DNA of 64,000 bases. Source: Carnobacterium_A sp049673005. Lineage in GTDB: Bacteria > Bacillota > Bacilli > Lactobacillales > Carnobacteriaceae. The DNA is taken from assembly GCF_049673005.1 (NCBI RefSeq), contig NZ_JBATXB010000017.1, positions 4,870 to 68,869 on the forward strand. The letters run 5' to 3'. Shown piece by piece: positions 54,587 through 62,806 of this stretch; the first letter of the stretch is position 1; the number at the start of each line of letters is the position of its first letter. Under the pieces are notes generated by a model that was not told the origin of the DNA, searched no databases, and worked only from the letters and a program-made list of their open reading frames with translations. Both the position numbers and the translations under genes were made by a program.

Positions 54587-54731
54587 AGGATAACCCTCTT
54601 TCTAATAGTTTAATTTTAAGGATAATGATAGTCTAGATAACTTAATTCTAGATTATTTTTCAATTTAAATGTAGCATAAAATTCAGGTAAAGTGAAACGC
54701 TAACTAGAATAAAGCATCTATTGATATCTTA

Positions 54732-54740
54732 TGGTACAAT
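54732..54740 (+). promoter_or_regulatory. Extended -10 promoter of ecsAB
   Basis: TGGTACAAT lies 33 bases before the chosen ecsA start and overlaps the earlier in-frame ATG (54731), which therefore cannot be used from this promoter. Confidence 0.6.
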
Positions 54741-54772
54741 TAAAAAAAATTAAGAAAAGAGTGGAACAAAAA

Positions 54773-55507
54773 ATGAGCCTAAAAGTATCACATGTAACAG
54801 GAGGATATACTCAAGTTCCTGTATTAAAAGATGTATCTTTTGAAGTGAATAATGGAGAACTAATTGGACTAATTGGATTAAATGGTGCTGGTAAAAGTAC
54901 GATAATCAAACACATCATAGGATTGATGGATCCGATAAAAGGGGAAATCGTTCTAGACGGACAAACATTAAAACAAGAAATTACGACTTACCGTAAAAAA
55001 ATAGGCTATGTCCCTGAGATGCCAGTTTTATACGAAGAACTTACGTTGCGTGAACACATAGAGATTACAGGTATGGCTTTTGATATTTCTTCTGAAATTG
55101 TTTTTAAAAGAGCGGAAAAATTACTTAGAACATTTCGACTAGAAAATAAACTTGATTGGTTTCCAGCTCATTTTTCTAAAGGAATGAAGCAAAAAGTAAT
55201 GATTCTCTGTGCTTTTTTGATTGAGCCTAGTTTATATATTATCGATGAACCTTTTGTTGGATTAGACCCACTAGGAATTAATGCATTATTAGATTTAATG
55301 AATGAAATGAAAAAAAATGGCGCTTCTATTCTGATGTCTACTCATATACTAGCTACAGCAGAAAGAGAATGTGATAGATTTGTTTTACTTCACGAAGGAG
55401 AAGTACGAGCAGACGGAACTTTAGCAGATTTGAGGAATACATTTGGTATGCCATCTGCAACATTAGACGAAATTTATCTTCAACTGACTAAAGAAGAGGA
55501 TGAGTAA
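54773..55507 (+). CDS. ecsA: ABC transporter ATPase EcsA
   Basis: This protein of about 244 residues has Walker A GLNGAGKST near residues 38-46, the Q-loop around YVPEMPVLYEELT, signature FSKGMKQK and Walker B LYIIDEPFVGLDP. EcsAB is linked in B. subtilis to secretion and to function of the membrane protease RasP. The ATG at 54773 follows AGTGGA. It is followed two bases later by ecsB. Confidence 0.94.
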   Translation: MSLKVSHVTGGYTQVPVLKDVSFEVNNGELIGLIGLNGAGKSTIIKHIIGLMDPIKGEIVLDGQTLKQEITTYRKKIGYVPEMPVLYEELTLREHIEITGMAFDISSEIVFKRAEKLLRTFRLENKLDWFPAHFSKGMKQKVMILCAFLIEPSLYIIDEPFVGLDPLGINALLDLMNEMKKNGASILMSTHILATAERECDRFVLLHEGEVRADGTLADLRNTFGMPSATLDEIYLQLTKEEDE

Positions 55508-55509
55508 AG

Positions 55510-56739
55510 ATGATGAATGATATATGGAAACAAAGATCTAAACAACACCAAAAAAAAATGATGCGCTATCTTAAATATGTTCTTAACGACCATTTCGTTA
55601 TTGTGTGCTTATTTTTATTTGGTGCACTAGGTTATACGTATTCAGAATTACTTAAAACTTTAACAGATGGCTTTATTTATGGACGTGTACTAGCGGTTGT
55701 TTTTTTTACAGGATTAATTTTAATAGGAAAGCTAGCTACTTTTTTAAAAGAAGCGGATATTGTTTTCTTATTACCAAAAGAGAAAGAATTGAAAAATTAT
55801 CTTCACTTAGCTAAAAAGCATAGTTTTATTCTACCAACTAGTGTAATTACTTTGGGAACAAGTATTATTATGCCCTTGCTAGTCGCGACGTCTTCTTTTA
55901 AATTTTCTGATATGTTCTTTTTTGTCTTATTTTTAATGATGATGAAAAATATAGAATTAGAGATACAACACATGCTTATGAAACTATCTTTTGCACAAAA
56001 AAAACATACAATAAAATTTTTATTTATTTTATCTTCTTTTATTGGCAGCTATCTAATGATTTTCTTATCGCCATTAATTGGTATTTTATATGCCTTATTA
56101 CTCAATATATTGTGGCTAAAATTTGGTGTGCATTACCGCGATAGACTTCTTTATCAATGGCAAATAATGGTCAAACAAGAGACAACTCGTGTTCAACGTA
56201 TTTATCAGTTTATTAATTTATTTACCGATGTACCTATTATGAAGAGTACTATAAAAAGGCGTAAGTATTTGGATATCTTCCTGAATAAAAGTAAGAAGGA
56301 TCACAATAAGACGTACAGTTATCTGTATAAACGAGCTTTTTTAAGAGGAACTGAGTACAGTGGGTTATTCATACGTTTAACATTAATCGCAATGGTGCTT
56401 ACATTATTTACAAAACCATTTATATTGCATTTGTTACTATCCTTACTTTTTTTATATTTAACTGGTTTTCAGCTCGTTCCATTATACTTTCATTTCGATA
56501 ATATGGCGATGGCTGTTTTGTATCCAATTAATCCGAAACAAAAATTAAAGGCTATAAAGGAAGTTCTATTGCAAATATTATTAATTGAGAGCTTTGGGAT
56601 TACCATAGTTTCTTTAATCGTTTTTCCACTAATAGAAACAATAGTTTTAGTAACGGCTTTAACACTATTTAGTTTTTTATTCAGTTATTTATATTTACCA
56701 TCCAGAGTAAGAAAAATGGAAAAAATTCAATTGCGTTAA
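55510..56739 (+). CDS. ecsB: ABC transporter membrane subunit EcsB
   Basis: This 409-residue polytopic membrane protein has about eight hydrophobic segments and very basic ends. It matches EcsB by position after ecsA, size and segments such as FLLPKEKELKNYLHLAKKHS. It is thought to form the membrane part of the Ecs system; the transported molecule is unknown. The C-terminal six or seven residues are charged (SRVRKMEK). No terminator is visible before dat. Confidence 0.92.
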   Translation: MMNDIWKQRSKQHQKKMMRYLKYVLNDHFVIVCLFLFGALGYTYSELLKTLTDGFIYGRVLAVVFFTGLILIGKLATFLKEADIVFLLPKEKELKNYLHLAKKHSFILPTSVITLGTSIIMPLLVATSSFKFSDMFFFVLFLMMMKNIELEIQHMLMKLSFAQKKHTIKFLFILSSFIGSYLMIFLSPLIGILYALLLNILWLKFGVHYRDRLLYQWQIMVKQETTRVQRIYQFINLFTDVPIMKSTIKRRKYLDIFLNKSKKDHNKTYSYLYKRAFLRGTEYSGLFIRLTLIAMVLTLFTKPFILHLLLSLLFLYLTGFQLVPLYFHFDNMAMAVLYPINPKQKLKAIKEVLLQILLIESFGITIVSLIVFPLIETIVLVTALTLFSFLFSYLYLPSRVRKMEKIQLR

Positions 56740-56849
56740 TAGACTATAAAAAAGTATAATAAAATAATATATTTGGTCTTTTAGCGAAAACTATGTAGAA
56801 AAGGCTGGGAAATCAGATGAATTATTATTATCAGAAAGAGGCGAATAGG

Positions 56850-57710
56850 ATGAAAGTTATCTGGAATAGTAAATTAGTTGAACGAGAAGATGTTAAAATT
56901 GATATGGAAGATAGAGGTTACCAATTTGCTGATGGACTATATGAAGTTATACGAGTCTATAATGGTATCCTGTTTACTGCAACGCAACATGTTGAACGGT
57001 TATTTACGGGAGCAAAAAAAATAGAATTAATTTTACCTTTTACAAAAGAAGAACTAATTCAACTTTTAAAAGAGTTAATTCAAGAAAATCAGATTGAAAC
57101 AGGTAATATTTATCTTCAAGTTACTCGAGGAGTTTCGAGTCCTAGAAATCATGCTTATCCAGAGGCTGAATTTACAACGCCTATTTTCACTGCTACAACA
57201 ACAATTGTGCCACGTAATTTAAAAATGATGAAAAATGGGATAAAGGTTATTACATTACCGGATATGAGATGGTTGCATTGTGACATTAAATCAATTAGCT
57301 TATTGGGAAATATAATGGCCAAGCATGAAGCACACAAAAAAGGTAAGGATGAAGCCATATTATATCGTGGTAACGATGTTACCGAGTGCTCGGCATCAAA
57401 TATTTCAATTATAAAAAATAATATTCTTTATACTCATCCTGATGGAAATTTAATTTTACCAGGAATAACAAAAGCAGTTATACTTGAGACCGCTAGAAAA
57501 ACTGGGATGATTGTTAAGGAAGAAACGTTTTCGTTGAAAGAGCTAAAAGAAGCAGACGAAGTATTTGCTTCAAGTACTACAATGGAAGCAATGCCTGTTG
57601 TAGAAATTGATAATGAGCTTGTCGGAGATGGCAAGAGGGGGCCTGTAGTTCAATTATTACAAGAACTTTATGTAGCACAAATAGAATCAGAGTGCGGACT
57701 AATTCACTAA
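56850..57710 (+). CDS. dat: D-amino acid aminotransferase
   Basis: This class IV PLP-dependent transaminase of about 287 residues makes D-glutamate or D-alanine for peptidoglycan. The PLP lysine is K147 in HCDIKSISLLGNIMA. Other family segments are DRGYQFADGLYEVIR, LQVTRGVSSPRNH and ECSASNISIIKN. ATG 56850 is chosen; it gives the normal KVIWNSKLVERED start. An in-frame ATG at 56817 lacks a ribosome site. It could supply D-glutamate if racemase is limiting. Confidence 0.94.
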   Translation: MKVIWNSKLVEREDVKIDMEDRGYQFADGLYEVIRVYNGILFTATQHVERLFTGAKKIELILPFTKEELIQLLKELIQENQIETGNIYLQVTRGVSSPRNHAYPEAEFTTPIFTATTTIVPRNLKMMKNGIKVITLPDMRWLHCDIKSISLLGNIMAKHEAHKKGKDEAILYRGNDVTECSASNISIIKNNILYTHPDGNLILPGITKAVILETARKTGMIVKEETFSLKELKEADEVFASSTTMEAMPVVEIDNELVGDGKRGPVVQLLQELYVAQIESECGLIH

Positions 57711-57780
57711 TTTTTAAGTTGAATACTGTGTTTACAGGAAAGGTCAATTTTTAGAAAGCTGTTTAATAAGAATGAAAGTA

Positions 57781-57817
57781 AGAGAAACAGTTAGTTAAAA
57801 TAATTGTTTCTCTTTTT
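57781..57817 (+). terminator. Terminator after dat
   Basis: AGAGAAACA pairs with TGTTTCTCT around a 15-base loop, followed by TTTTT. Confidence 0.82.
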
Positions 57818-57885
57818 GTATTAAAAAATATAAACCTAGTAGATATAACCAGAACAAAGAATATAAAAAAAGAACGTATATGCGC

Positions 57886-57914
57886 TTGACGGAATTAGAA
57901 TTTCTATCTAAAAT
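57886..57914 (+). promoter_or_regulatory. ccrZ-trmB promoter
   Basis: TTGACG and TAAAAT are 17 bp apart. The -10 lies inside a TTTCTA-N7-TAGAAA inverted repeat (57901-57919) that could be an operator. Confidence 0.72.
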
Positions 57915-57926
57915 AGAAAGGAATAG

Positions 57927-57962
57927 AATGGTAGATGTCTTTCTAGATATCTGTCATTTTTT
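57927..57962 (+). terminator. Terminator-like hairpin in the ccrZ leader
   Basis: AATGGTAGATGT and ATATCTGTCATT form a 12-pair RNA stem with three G:U pairs, followed by a T run. It begins only about six bases after the predicted start point, so it would act as an attenuator. Confidence 0.55.
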
Positions 57963-58008
57963 GTCCACGTAGAAAAGTAGTTTAATACAAAACAGGGAAT
58001 GATAATGT

Positions 58009-58806
58009 ATGAATTTTGAGATAGATTCTGGATGGAAACTACATCCAGTCGGCGGTGATACAGGTCAAGCATACATGGGAATTAGAGCAGAAGAAAAGCT
58101 TTTTTTAAAGCGGAATTCTTCGCCTTTTTTAGCTGCGCTTTCTGTTGAAGGGATTACGCCAAGGCTAGTATGGACAAAGAGAATTGGCAATGGTGATGTG
58201 TTGACTGCTCAAGAATGGCTAAATGGACGTACCCTAGAAGGCGATGAAATGTCATCACCTGAAGTTGCTCAGTTATTGAGTCGGATCCATACTTCAGAGC
58301 CATTAAGAAGTATGTTGTCGCGAGTTGGTGGGGAAGTAATAACGCCTCAAATTCTATTGGAAAACTATGAAAATGAGTTGCCAAACGATTTAAAAAATCA
58401 TCCGTTATTGAAGAATATACTTATTAGCTTAAAAAGTGAAGTAGATACTATGAGACTTGTTACGCCTAGAGTTTGCCACGGAGATATTTATCAAAAAAAC
58501 TGGTTGTTATCTGATCAAAATCGGTTATATCTAGTTGATTGGGACTCGGCAATGTTGGCTGACCCAGCGATGGACTTGAGTATGTTACTTTTTCAATATG
58601 TTCAAAGCGATGGTTGGAATGATTGGCTTGAACACTATGGAGTTGTGGCTACAAAAGAGCTAATTAAACGTATATCTTGGTACGCTTCAATGAATTATCT
58701 AATACAAACAAAACGGCACCATCAAGAGTCTAGGTTTTACGAAATGAATAAAGATATCTTAAAATTACAAACCATTCATCCAGTAATTCAAGACGAAAGA
58801 GATTAG
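58009..58806 (+). CDS. ccrZ: CcrZ/YtmP-family kinase-like cell cycle regulator
   Basis: This 265-residue protein has the aminoglycoside/choline kinase fold. Visible parts are an N-terminal lobe with LFLKRNSSPF carrying the ATP lysine, the catalytic loop CHGDIYQKNWL and the metal motif LVDWDSAMLADPAMDL. CcrZ of Streptococcus pneumoniae links division and DnaA-dependent replication initiation; YtmP is the B. subtilis relative. The ATG follows GGGAATGAT. trmB follows after 79 bp, the same neighbour as in pneumococcus and B. subtilis. Confidence 0.9.
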   Translation: MNFEIDSGWKLHPVGGDTGQAYMGIRAEEKLFLKRNSSPFLAALSVEGITPRLVWTKRIGNGDVLTAQEWLNGRTLEGDEMSSPEVAQLLSRIHTSEPLRSMLSRVGGEVITPQILLENYENELPNDLKNHPLLKNILISLKSEVDTMRLVTPRVCHGDIYQKNWLLSDQNRLYLVDWDSAMLADPAMDLSMLLFQYVQSDGWNDWLEHYGVVATKELIKRISWYASMNYLIQTKRHHQESRFYEMNKDILKLQTIHPVIQDERD

Positions 58807-58842
58807 AATCTTCTTCGATATTTCGAGGGAGATTCTAATTTT
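58803..58842 (+). terminator. Terminator-like hairpin between ccrZ and trmB
   Basis: TTAGAATCT pairs with AGATTCTAA, followed by TTTTAA. Termination is probably partial, since no separate trmB promoter is evident. Confidence 0.65.
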
Positions 58843-58885
58843 AATTTACCCTAGAATTTTTAAAAAAAGAAAAAGGAGAATGATC

Positions 58886-59533
58886 ATGCGTTTAAGAAAG
58901 AAACCCGGAGCACCTGCTAAAATAGCGGAGTACTCACAATATATAGCTAATACACCTGAAGAGTGGATTGGAAAATGGAACGAGAGATTTAAAAATAGCA
59001 ATCCTATTCACATTGAAGTTGGAACGGGAAAAGGTCGGTTTATAACTGAAATGGCTAAAAGTCATCCGGAAATTAATTATATCGGGATTGAATTACAAGA
59101 GAGTGTAATAGTAGTTGCTCTTGATAAGTTAATTGAAGAAAAACTTCCTAACTTACAGTTGCTTCATGTCAATGGTGGGTCATTGACTCAATACTTTGCT
59201 AAGGGAGAAGTCGATCAAGTTTATTTGAACTTTTCTGATCCGTGGCCAAAAAGTAGACATGAAAAAAGACGATTAACATCTGAAAGCTTCCTAAATAACT
59301 ACGAAGAAGTTCTAGTTTCAAAAGGAGAAATCCATTTCAAGACGGATAATCAAGGTCTTTTTGAGTATTCATTGAGTAGTTTTTCTAAATATGGTATGAC
59401 AATAGAACGGGTATGGTTAAATTTACATGACAGTGATTTTGAAGGCAACATTATGACTGAATACGAAGAAAAATTTTCAAATCGAGGACAACGTATTTAT
59501 AGAACTGTCGTTAAATTTCCTGAAAGAAAGTAA
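58886..59533 (+). CDS. trmB: tRNA (guanine-N7-)-methyltransferase
   Basis: This SAM-dependent enzyme of about 215 residues methylates G46 of tRNA. It opens RLRKKPGAP, then shows the SAM motif IEVGTGKGRFITEMA, the LNFSDPWPKSRHEKRRL catalytic stretch and the C-terminal TEYEEKFSNRGQRIYR. ATG 58886 suits AAGGAGA seven bases upstream; the in-frame ATG at 58880 touches that site. It converges on the small PepSY-like gene. Confidence 0.96.
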   Translation: MRLRKKPGAPAKIAEYSQYIANTPEEWIGKWNERFKNSNPIHIEVGTGKGRFITEMAKSHPEINYIGIELQESVIVVALDKLIEEKLPNLQLLHVNGGSLTQYFAKGEVDQVYLNFSDPWPKSRHEKRRLTSESFLNNYEEVLVSKGEIHFKTDNQGLFEYSLSSFSKYGMTIERVWLNLHDSDFEGNIMTEYEEKFSNRGQRIYRTVVKFPERK

Positions 59534-59575
59534 AAAATGTGTTCAACTCGTTGAATTGAGTTGAACACATTTTTA
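59533..59575. terminator. Bidirectional terminator after trmB
   Basis: A perfect stem of about 17 bp (AAAAATGTGTTCAACTC with its complement) has an eight-base loop and serves both converging genes. Confidence 0.93.
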
Positions 59576-59584
59576 CTTTTAGAA

Positions 59585-59923
59585 TTAAATACGATAAATA
59601 TCTAATATTGTTCCAGAATACGCGTCAGCAATAAATTCATATTGAACAAGCTTACCTTCTTCTATTCTTGATATTCCACCATAATAAACATCCGTTTTAA
59701 GTGTGAACTTACGTAAAGGTATTTTTTTTAGTTCAATCCACGAACCTTCAATAGGACCTTCAGCCAAAAACTGTTTTTTTACAGACGCTAAAATAGTATC
59801 GCCGTGTATAGCGACCTTTTCTTGTAAATAGCGACGTAAGAAATAGCCACATACGATACCTGTTCCAAAGAGAAAACCGGCAGCCAATTTAATTGTTACT
59901 GCTTCATTTTGCTTATTTTTCAT
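59585..59923 (-). CDS. Small membrane-anchored PepSY-like protein
   Basis: This 112-residue protein has one N-terminal membrane helix (IKLAAGFLFGTGIVCGYFL) and a small alpha-beta region ending VQYEFIADAYSGTILDIY, which resembles a PepSY-type fold. In lactic acid bacteria such a gene often lies between trmB and pepA. Its function is unknown; PepSY domains are thought to inhibit or modulate proteases or wall enzymes. AAAGG precedes the ATG. The gene is read alone on the minus strand. Confidence 0.75.
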   Translation of the reverse strand: MKNKQNEAVTIKLAAGFLFGTGIVCGYFLRRYLQEKVAIHGDTILASVKKQFLAEGPIEGSWIELKKIPLRKFTLKTDVYYGGISRIEEGKLVQYEFIADAYSGTILDIYRI

Positions 59924-60018
59924 AAATATCCCAACCTTTCAGCAGTTCATATCTCTAATTAAGTATACTACTTATTGAAAAAAAAGTCTTCTAACTTAAA
60001 TTTAGTGGATAAGTAAGG

Positions 60019-60024
60019 TATAAT
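60019..60024 (+). promoter_or_regulatory. pepA -10 element
   Basis: TATAAT stands about 75 bases before the pepA ATG. The -35 (TTAAAT near 59996) is weak. Confidence 0.5.
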
Positions 60025-60060
60025 ATAAAAGAAGTGCAATTAAAAATAGGAGAGGAGATC

Positions 60061-60084
60061 ATAAAAGTAATATAGGACTTTTAT
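60061..60084 (+). promoter_or_regulatory. Leader hairpin between the SD and the pepA start
   Basis: ATAAAAGT and ACTTTTAT form a perfect 8-bp stem with an eight-base loop. It lies between the strong AGGAGAGGAG (60048-60057) and the pepA ATG at 60099. Confidence 0.6.
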
Positions 60085-60098
60085 GTATACATAACATC

Positions 60099-61178
60099 AT
60101 GGAAGATAAAACATTTGATTTAATTAAAAAAATGACAGAGTTACAAGGGACTAGTGGTTTTGAACATAGGATAAGAGAAGAGATGAGGACTCAGTTAACT
60201 CCTTTAGTAGATGAAGTAAAACAAGATGGTCTCGGTGGGATTTTCGGAATTCGTAAAAGTAAGGTTAAGAATGCCCCTAAAATAATGGTAGCTGCTCATA
60301 TGGATGAAGTTGGGTTTATGCTTGCTCGCATAACCAAGCAAGGGTTATTTAATGTTATTCCTTTGGGTGGTTGGAATCCTTATGTTGTTTCAGCACAACG
60401 TTTTACATTGCAAACAGCTAAAGGTGACTATCCATGTGTCTCATCATCGGTACCACCTCATCTTTTAAGAGGGAAGGATGGAAACAATAAAAACCTTGAA
60501 ATTAGCGATATTCTTTTTGATGCTGGTTTTGATTCTAAAGAAGAAGCAGAATCTTTCGGAGTACGTCCAGGTGATACGATAGTGCCAGATGTCGAAACAG
60601 TGAAAATGGCAAATGGTAAGAAAATTATAAGTAAATCTTGGGACAATCGGTATGGTACAACTGTTGTTATTGAAGCTTTAAAAGAATTAGCTAACGAGGA
60701 TTTACCCAATACACTTATTGCAGGTGCTAATGTTCAGGAAGAGGTCGGACTGCGTGGTACTAAAGGAGCTGTTCACCAGTTTAAACCTGATTTGTTTTTT
60801 GCTGTTGATTGTTCTGCCGCAGACGATCTTGCTGGAGATAAGTCTAAATTCGGGCACCTCGGAGATGGATTTTTATTAAGACTTCAAGATCCTGGTATGA
60901 TTACTCTAAAGGGTATGCGTGAATTTTTATTGGATACTGCTGAAACGAATCATATTCCTTATCAGTATTTTGTTTCTAAGGGTGGTACAGATGCTGGTGC
61001 AGCGCAAGTTATGAACAACGGCATACCTAGTGCTGTTATAGGAGTTTGCGCACGTTATATCCATACACATCAAACGGTATTTCATATTGATGATTATGCT
61101 GCAGCTAAAGAGATGGTTGTGCAGATAGCGCGCACCCTAGATAGAAGTACATTTGAAACAATCATGAAGAATAACTAA
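60099..61178 (+). CDS. pepA: Glutamyl aminopeptidase PepA, M42 family
   Basis: This 359-residue di-metal aminopeptidase removes N-terminal Glu or Asp, as in lactococcal PepA. Metal and catalytic motifs are AAHMDEVGFM, SKSWDNRYG, NVQEEVGLRGT, FAVDCS and SKGGTDAGA. The family forms large tetrahedral assemblies. The ATG agrees with the family N-terminus (TFDLIKKMTELQGTSGFE), but the nearest strong ribosome site is about 41 bases upstream and is separated from it by a hairpin. No alternative in-frame start exists. Two small genes follow closely. Confidence 0.95.
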   Translation: MEDKTFDLIKKMTELQGTSGFEHRIREEMRTQLTPLVDEVKQDGLGGIFGIRKSKVKNAPKIMVAAHMDEVGFMLARITKQGLFNVIPLGGWNPYVVSAQRFTLQTAKGDYPCVSSSVPPHLLRGKDGNNKNLEISDILFDAGFDSKEEAESFGVRPGDTIVPDVETVKMANGKKIISKSWDNRYGTTVVIEALKELANEDLPNTLIAGANVQEEVGLRGTKGAVHQFKPDLFFAVDCSAADDLAGDKSKFGHLGDGFLLRLQDPGMITLKGMREFLLDTAETNHIPYQYFVSKGGTDAGAAQVMNNGIPSAVIGVCARYIHTHQTVFHIDDYAAAKEMVVQIARTLDRSTFETIMKNN

Positions 61179-61205
61179 TTTATTATTATTGAAAGGAATT
61201 AGATT

Positions 61206-61517
61206 ATGCGTAATTTAACATCAATTGAAGAATTTCGTCTATTAAGTAAAACAGAGAAAGTAATCTTCTTTTTTAATGCTGATTGGTGTGGAGATTGCCT
61301 TTTTATTAAACCAGAAATGCCTAGAATTACAAAAGCTTATCCCGGAATAACATTCATAAAAGTAGATCGTGATAAGTTTATAGATCTGTGTGATGAACTA
61401 TCTGTTTTTGGTATACCGAGCTTTATTGCTTATGAAGAAGGTAAAGAAACAGGAAGATTTGTTAGCAAGAATCGTAAAACTAGAGAAGAGATAGAAGGTT
61501 TTATCAAAACACTGTAA
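61206..61517 (+). CDS. ytpP: Thioredoxin-like protein (YtpP type)
   Basis: This 103-residue thioredoxin fold protein has the redox motif WCGDC in FNADWCGDCLFIKPE, instead of WCGPC, and the cis-proline loop FGIPSFIAY. It is probably a cytoplasmic disulfide reductase of narrower range than TrxA. GAAAGGA stands before the ATG. Order pepA-ytpP-(usp)-ytpR-sftA matches the ytpP-ytpR-ytpT region of B. subtilis with a stress gene inserted. Confidence 0.88.
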   Translation: MRNLTSIEEFRLLSKTEKVIFFFNADWCGDCLFIKPEMPRITKAYPGITFIKVDRDKFIDLCDELSVFGIPSFIAYEEGKETGRFVSKNRKTREEIEGFIKTL

Positions 61518-61558
61518 ATTAAAATGATTAACAAGAATAAACTTTAGGAGATGAAGAT

Positions 61559-62035
61559 ATGGAGCAGGAGAAACAACAATACGCTCGTATTTTAATAGCT
61601 GTTGATGGAAGTGAATCTGCGAAAAAGGCTTTTGAAAAGTCGATTCTTATTGCTAAACGAAATAATTCTGAATTAATCATTGTGCATGTAATTGATTCTA
61701 ATTCCTATAACATGGGAATTGAAAGTGCGACTTTCAACGCGATAGAAGTTGATGCTACAGAAATGAACGATCTTTTGGAAAGTTATAACAAGAAGGCTAG
61801 AGAAGCAGGCATAAAATCAATTAAGACTAAGCTAACTAAGGGTTCACCAAAACAATTATTATCTTTAGAAATACCGAATGAATTCAAGGCGGATCTAATA
61901 ATTTTAGGCAGCACGGGACTGAATATGGTTGAACGTTGGATGATTGGTAGTGTCAGTGAATATATTATTAGAGAAGCCCGTTGCGACGTTTTAATAGTAA
62001 GAAATACACAAAAAGAGGATGAGTTTAAACGATGA
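61559..62035 (+). CDS. Universal stress protein, UspA family
   Basis: This 158-residue protein begins RILIAVDGSESAKKAFEKS and carries the ATP-binding motif LGSTGLNMVERWMIGSVSEYI near the C-terminus, G-2x-G-9x-G-(S/T) type, so it probably binds ATP. AGGAGATG precedes the ATG. Its stop overlaps ytpR (ATGA). The role in stress survival is general to the family and not specific here. Confidence 0.93.
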   Translation: MEQEKQQYARILIAVDGSESAKKAFEKSILIAKRNNSELIIVHVIDSNSYNMGIESATFNAIEVDATEMNDLLESYNKKAREAGIKSIKTKLTKGSPKQLLSLEIPNEFKADLIILGSTGLNMVERWMIGSVSEYIIREARCDVLIVRNTQKEDEFKR

Positions 62036-62643
62036 TAATGAGTAGTTACAATAAAAATGGAATCGGAGACGTACTTTTGGTCATGACTGAGAATAGCGCT
62101 TCTAAGGATCAATCATTTGAGACAAAAGGAATGATTACACGTATTTTTGATAGAACAACAAAAAAAACAGTTGGATACAATTTTTTTAATATCTCTAAAC
62201 ATTTAAATTTAAATGAGAGTGGAGCGTTATCACTAACGGATAATCAAATTAGTGTTATCAATCAGCTTCTTTTAAAGGAAGGATTTACTGAACAGTTAGA
62301 AAGCGATACATCACCTAAATTTGTAGTAGGATATGTTAAAGAATGTGTTCCACATCCTAATTCTGATCACTTATCTATTACTCAAATTGAAGTAGATAAT
62401 AAAGAAAGCATTCAGATTGTATGTGGAGCATCTAATATAGCTGCTGGTCAAAAAGTTGTAGTAGCTAGAGTTGGAGCGATGATGCCTGATGGAACAGCTA
62501 TTTGGGACGGGGAGCTAAGGGGTGAACCAAGTCATGGTATGGTTTGTTCAGCTAAAGAGTTAGGAATAAAAGATGAGCCGCTTAAAAAGGGTATTTTAGT
62601 TTTGCCTGAATCTGCAGTGATTGGAACAGAGTTTCAAAAATAA
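62032..62643 (+). CDS. ytpR: YtpR-family tRNA-binding protein
   Basis: This 203-residue protein has an N-terminal DUF4479 region (SYNKNGIGDVLLVM) and a C-terminal EMAP/OB tRNA-binding domain (VGYVKECVPHPNSDHLSITQIEV, VCGASNIAAGQKVVVA, MVCSAKELG), the domain also found at the start of PheT. It may help tRNA handling; no enzymatic activity is known. ATG 62032 gives an ATGA overlap; ATG 62038 is also possible. Confidence 0.92.
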   Translation: MIMSSYNKNGIGDVLLVMTENSASKDQSFETKGMITRIFDRTTKKTVGYNFFNISKHLNLNESGALSLTDNQISVINQLLLKEGFTEQLESDTSPKFVVGYVKECVPHPNSDHLSITQIEVDNKESIQIVCGASNIAAGQKVVVARVGAMMPDGTAIWDGELRGEPSHGMVCSAKELGIKDEPLKKGILVLPESAVIGTEFQK

Positions 62644-62666
62644 TAGTGAGAATTAATAAGAAAAAG

Positions 62667-62709
62667 AAGTGAGAGATAGTTTAATATACTATTCACACTT
62701 TTTTTTTTT
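62667..62709 (+). terminator. Terminator after ytpR
   Basis: GTGA...ATAGT pairs with ACTAT...TCAC and is followed by a run of more than ten T residues. Confidence 0.85.
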
Positions 62710-62806
62710 GAAGTTCTTCTAAAAGAGCTACCAGATTATTTCTACAACCTCTAGTAGATTTGTGTTAAACTAATACACGAACATCAGAGAGGAAAGGAGC
62801 GTCATC

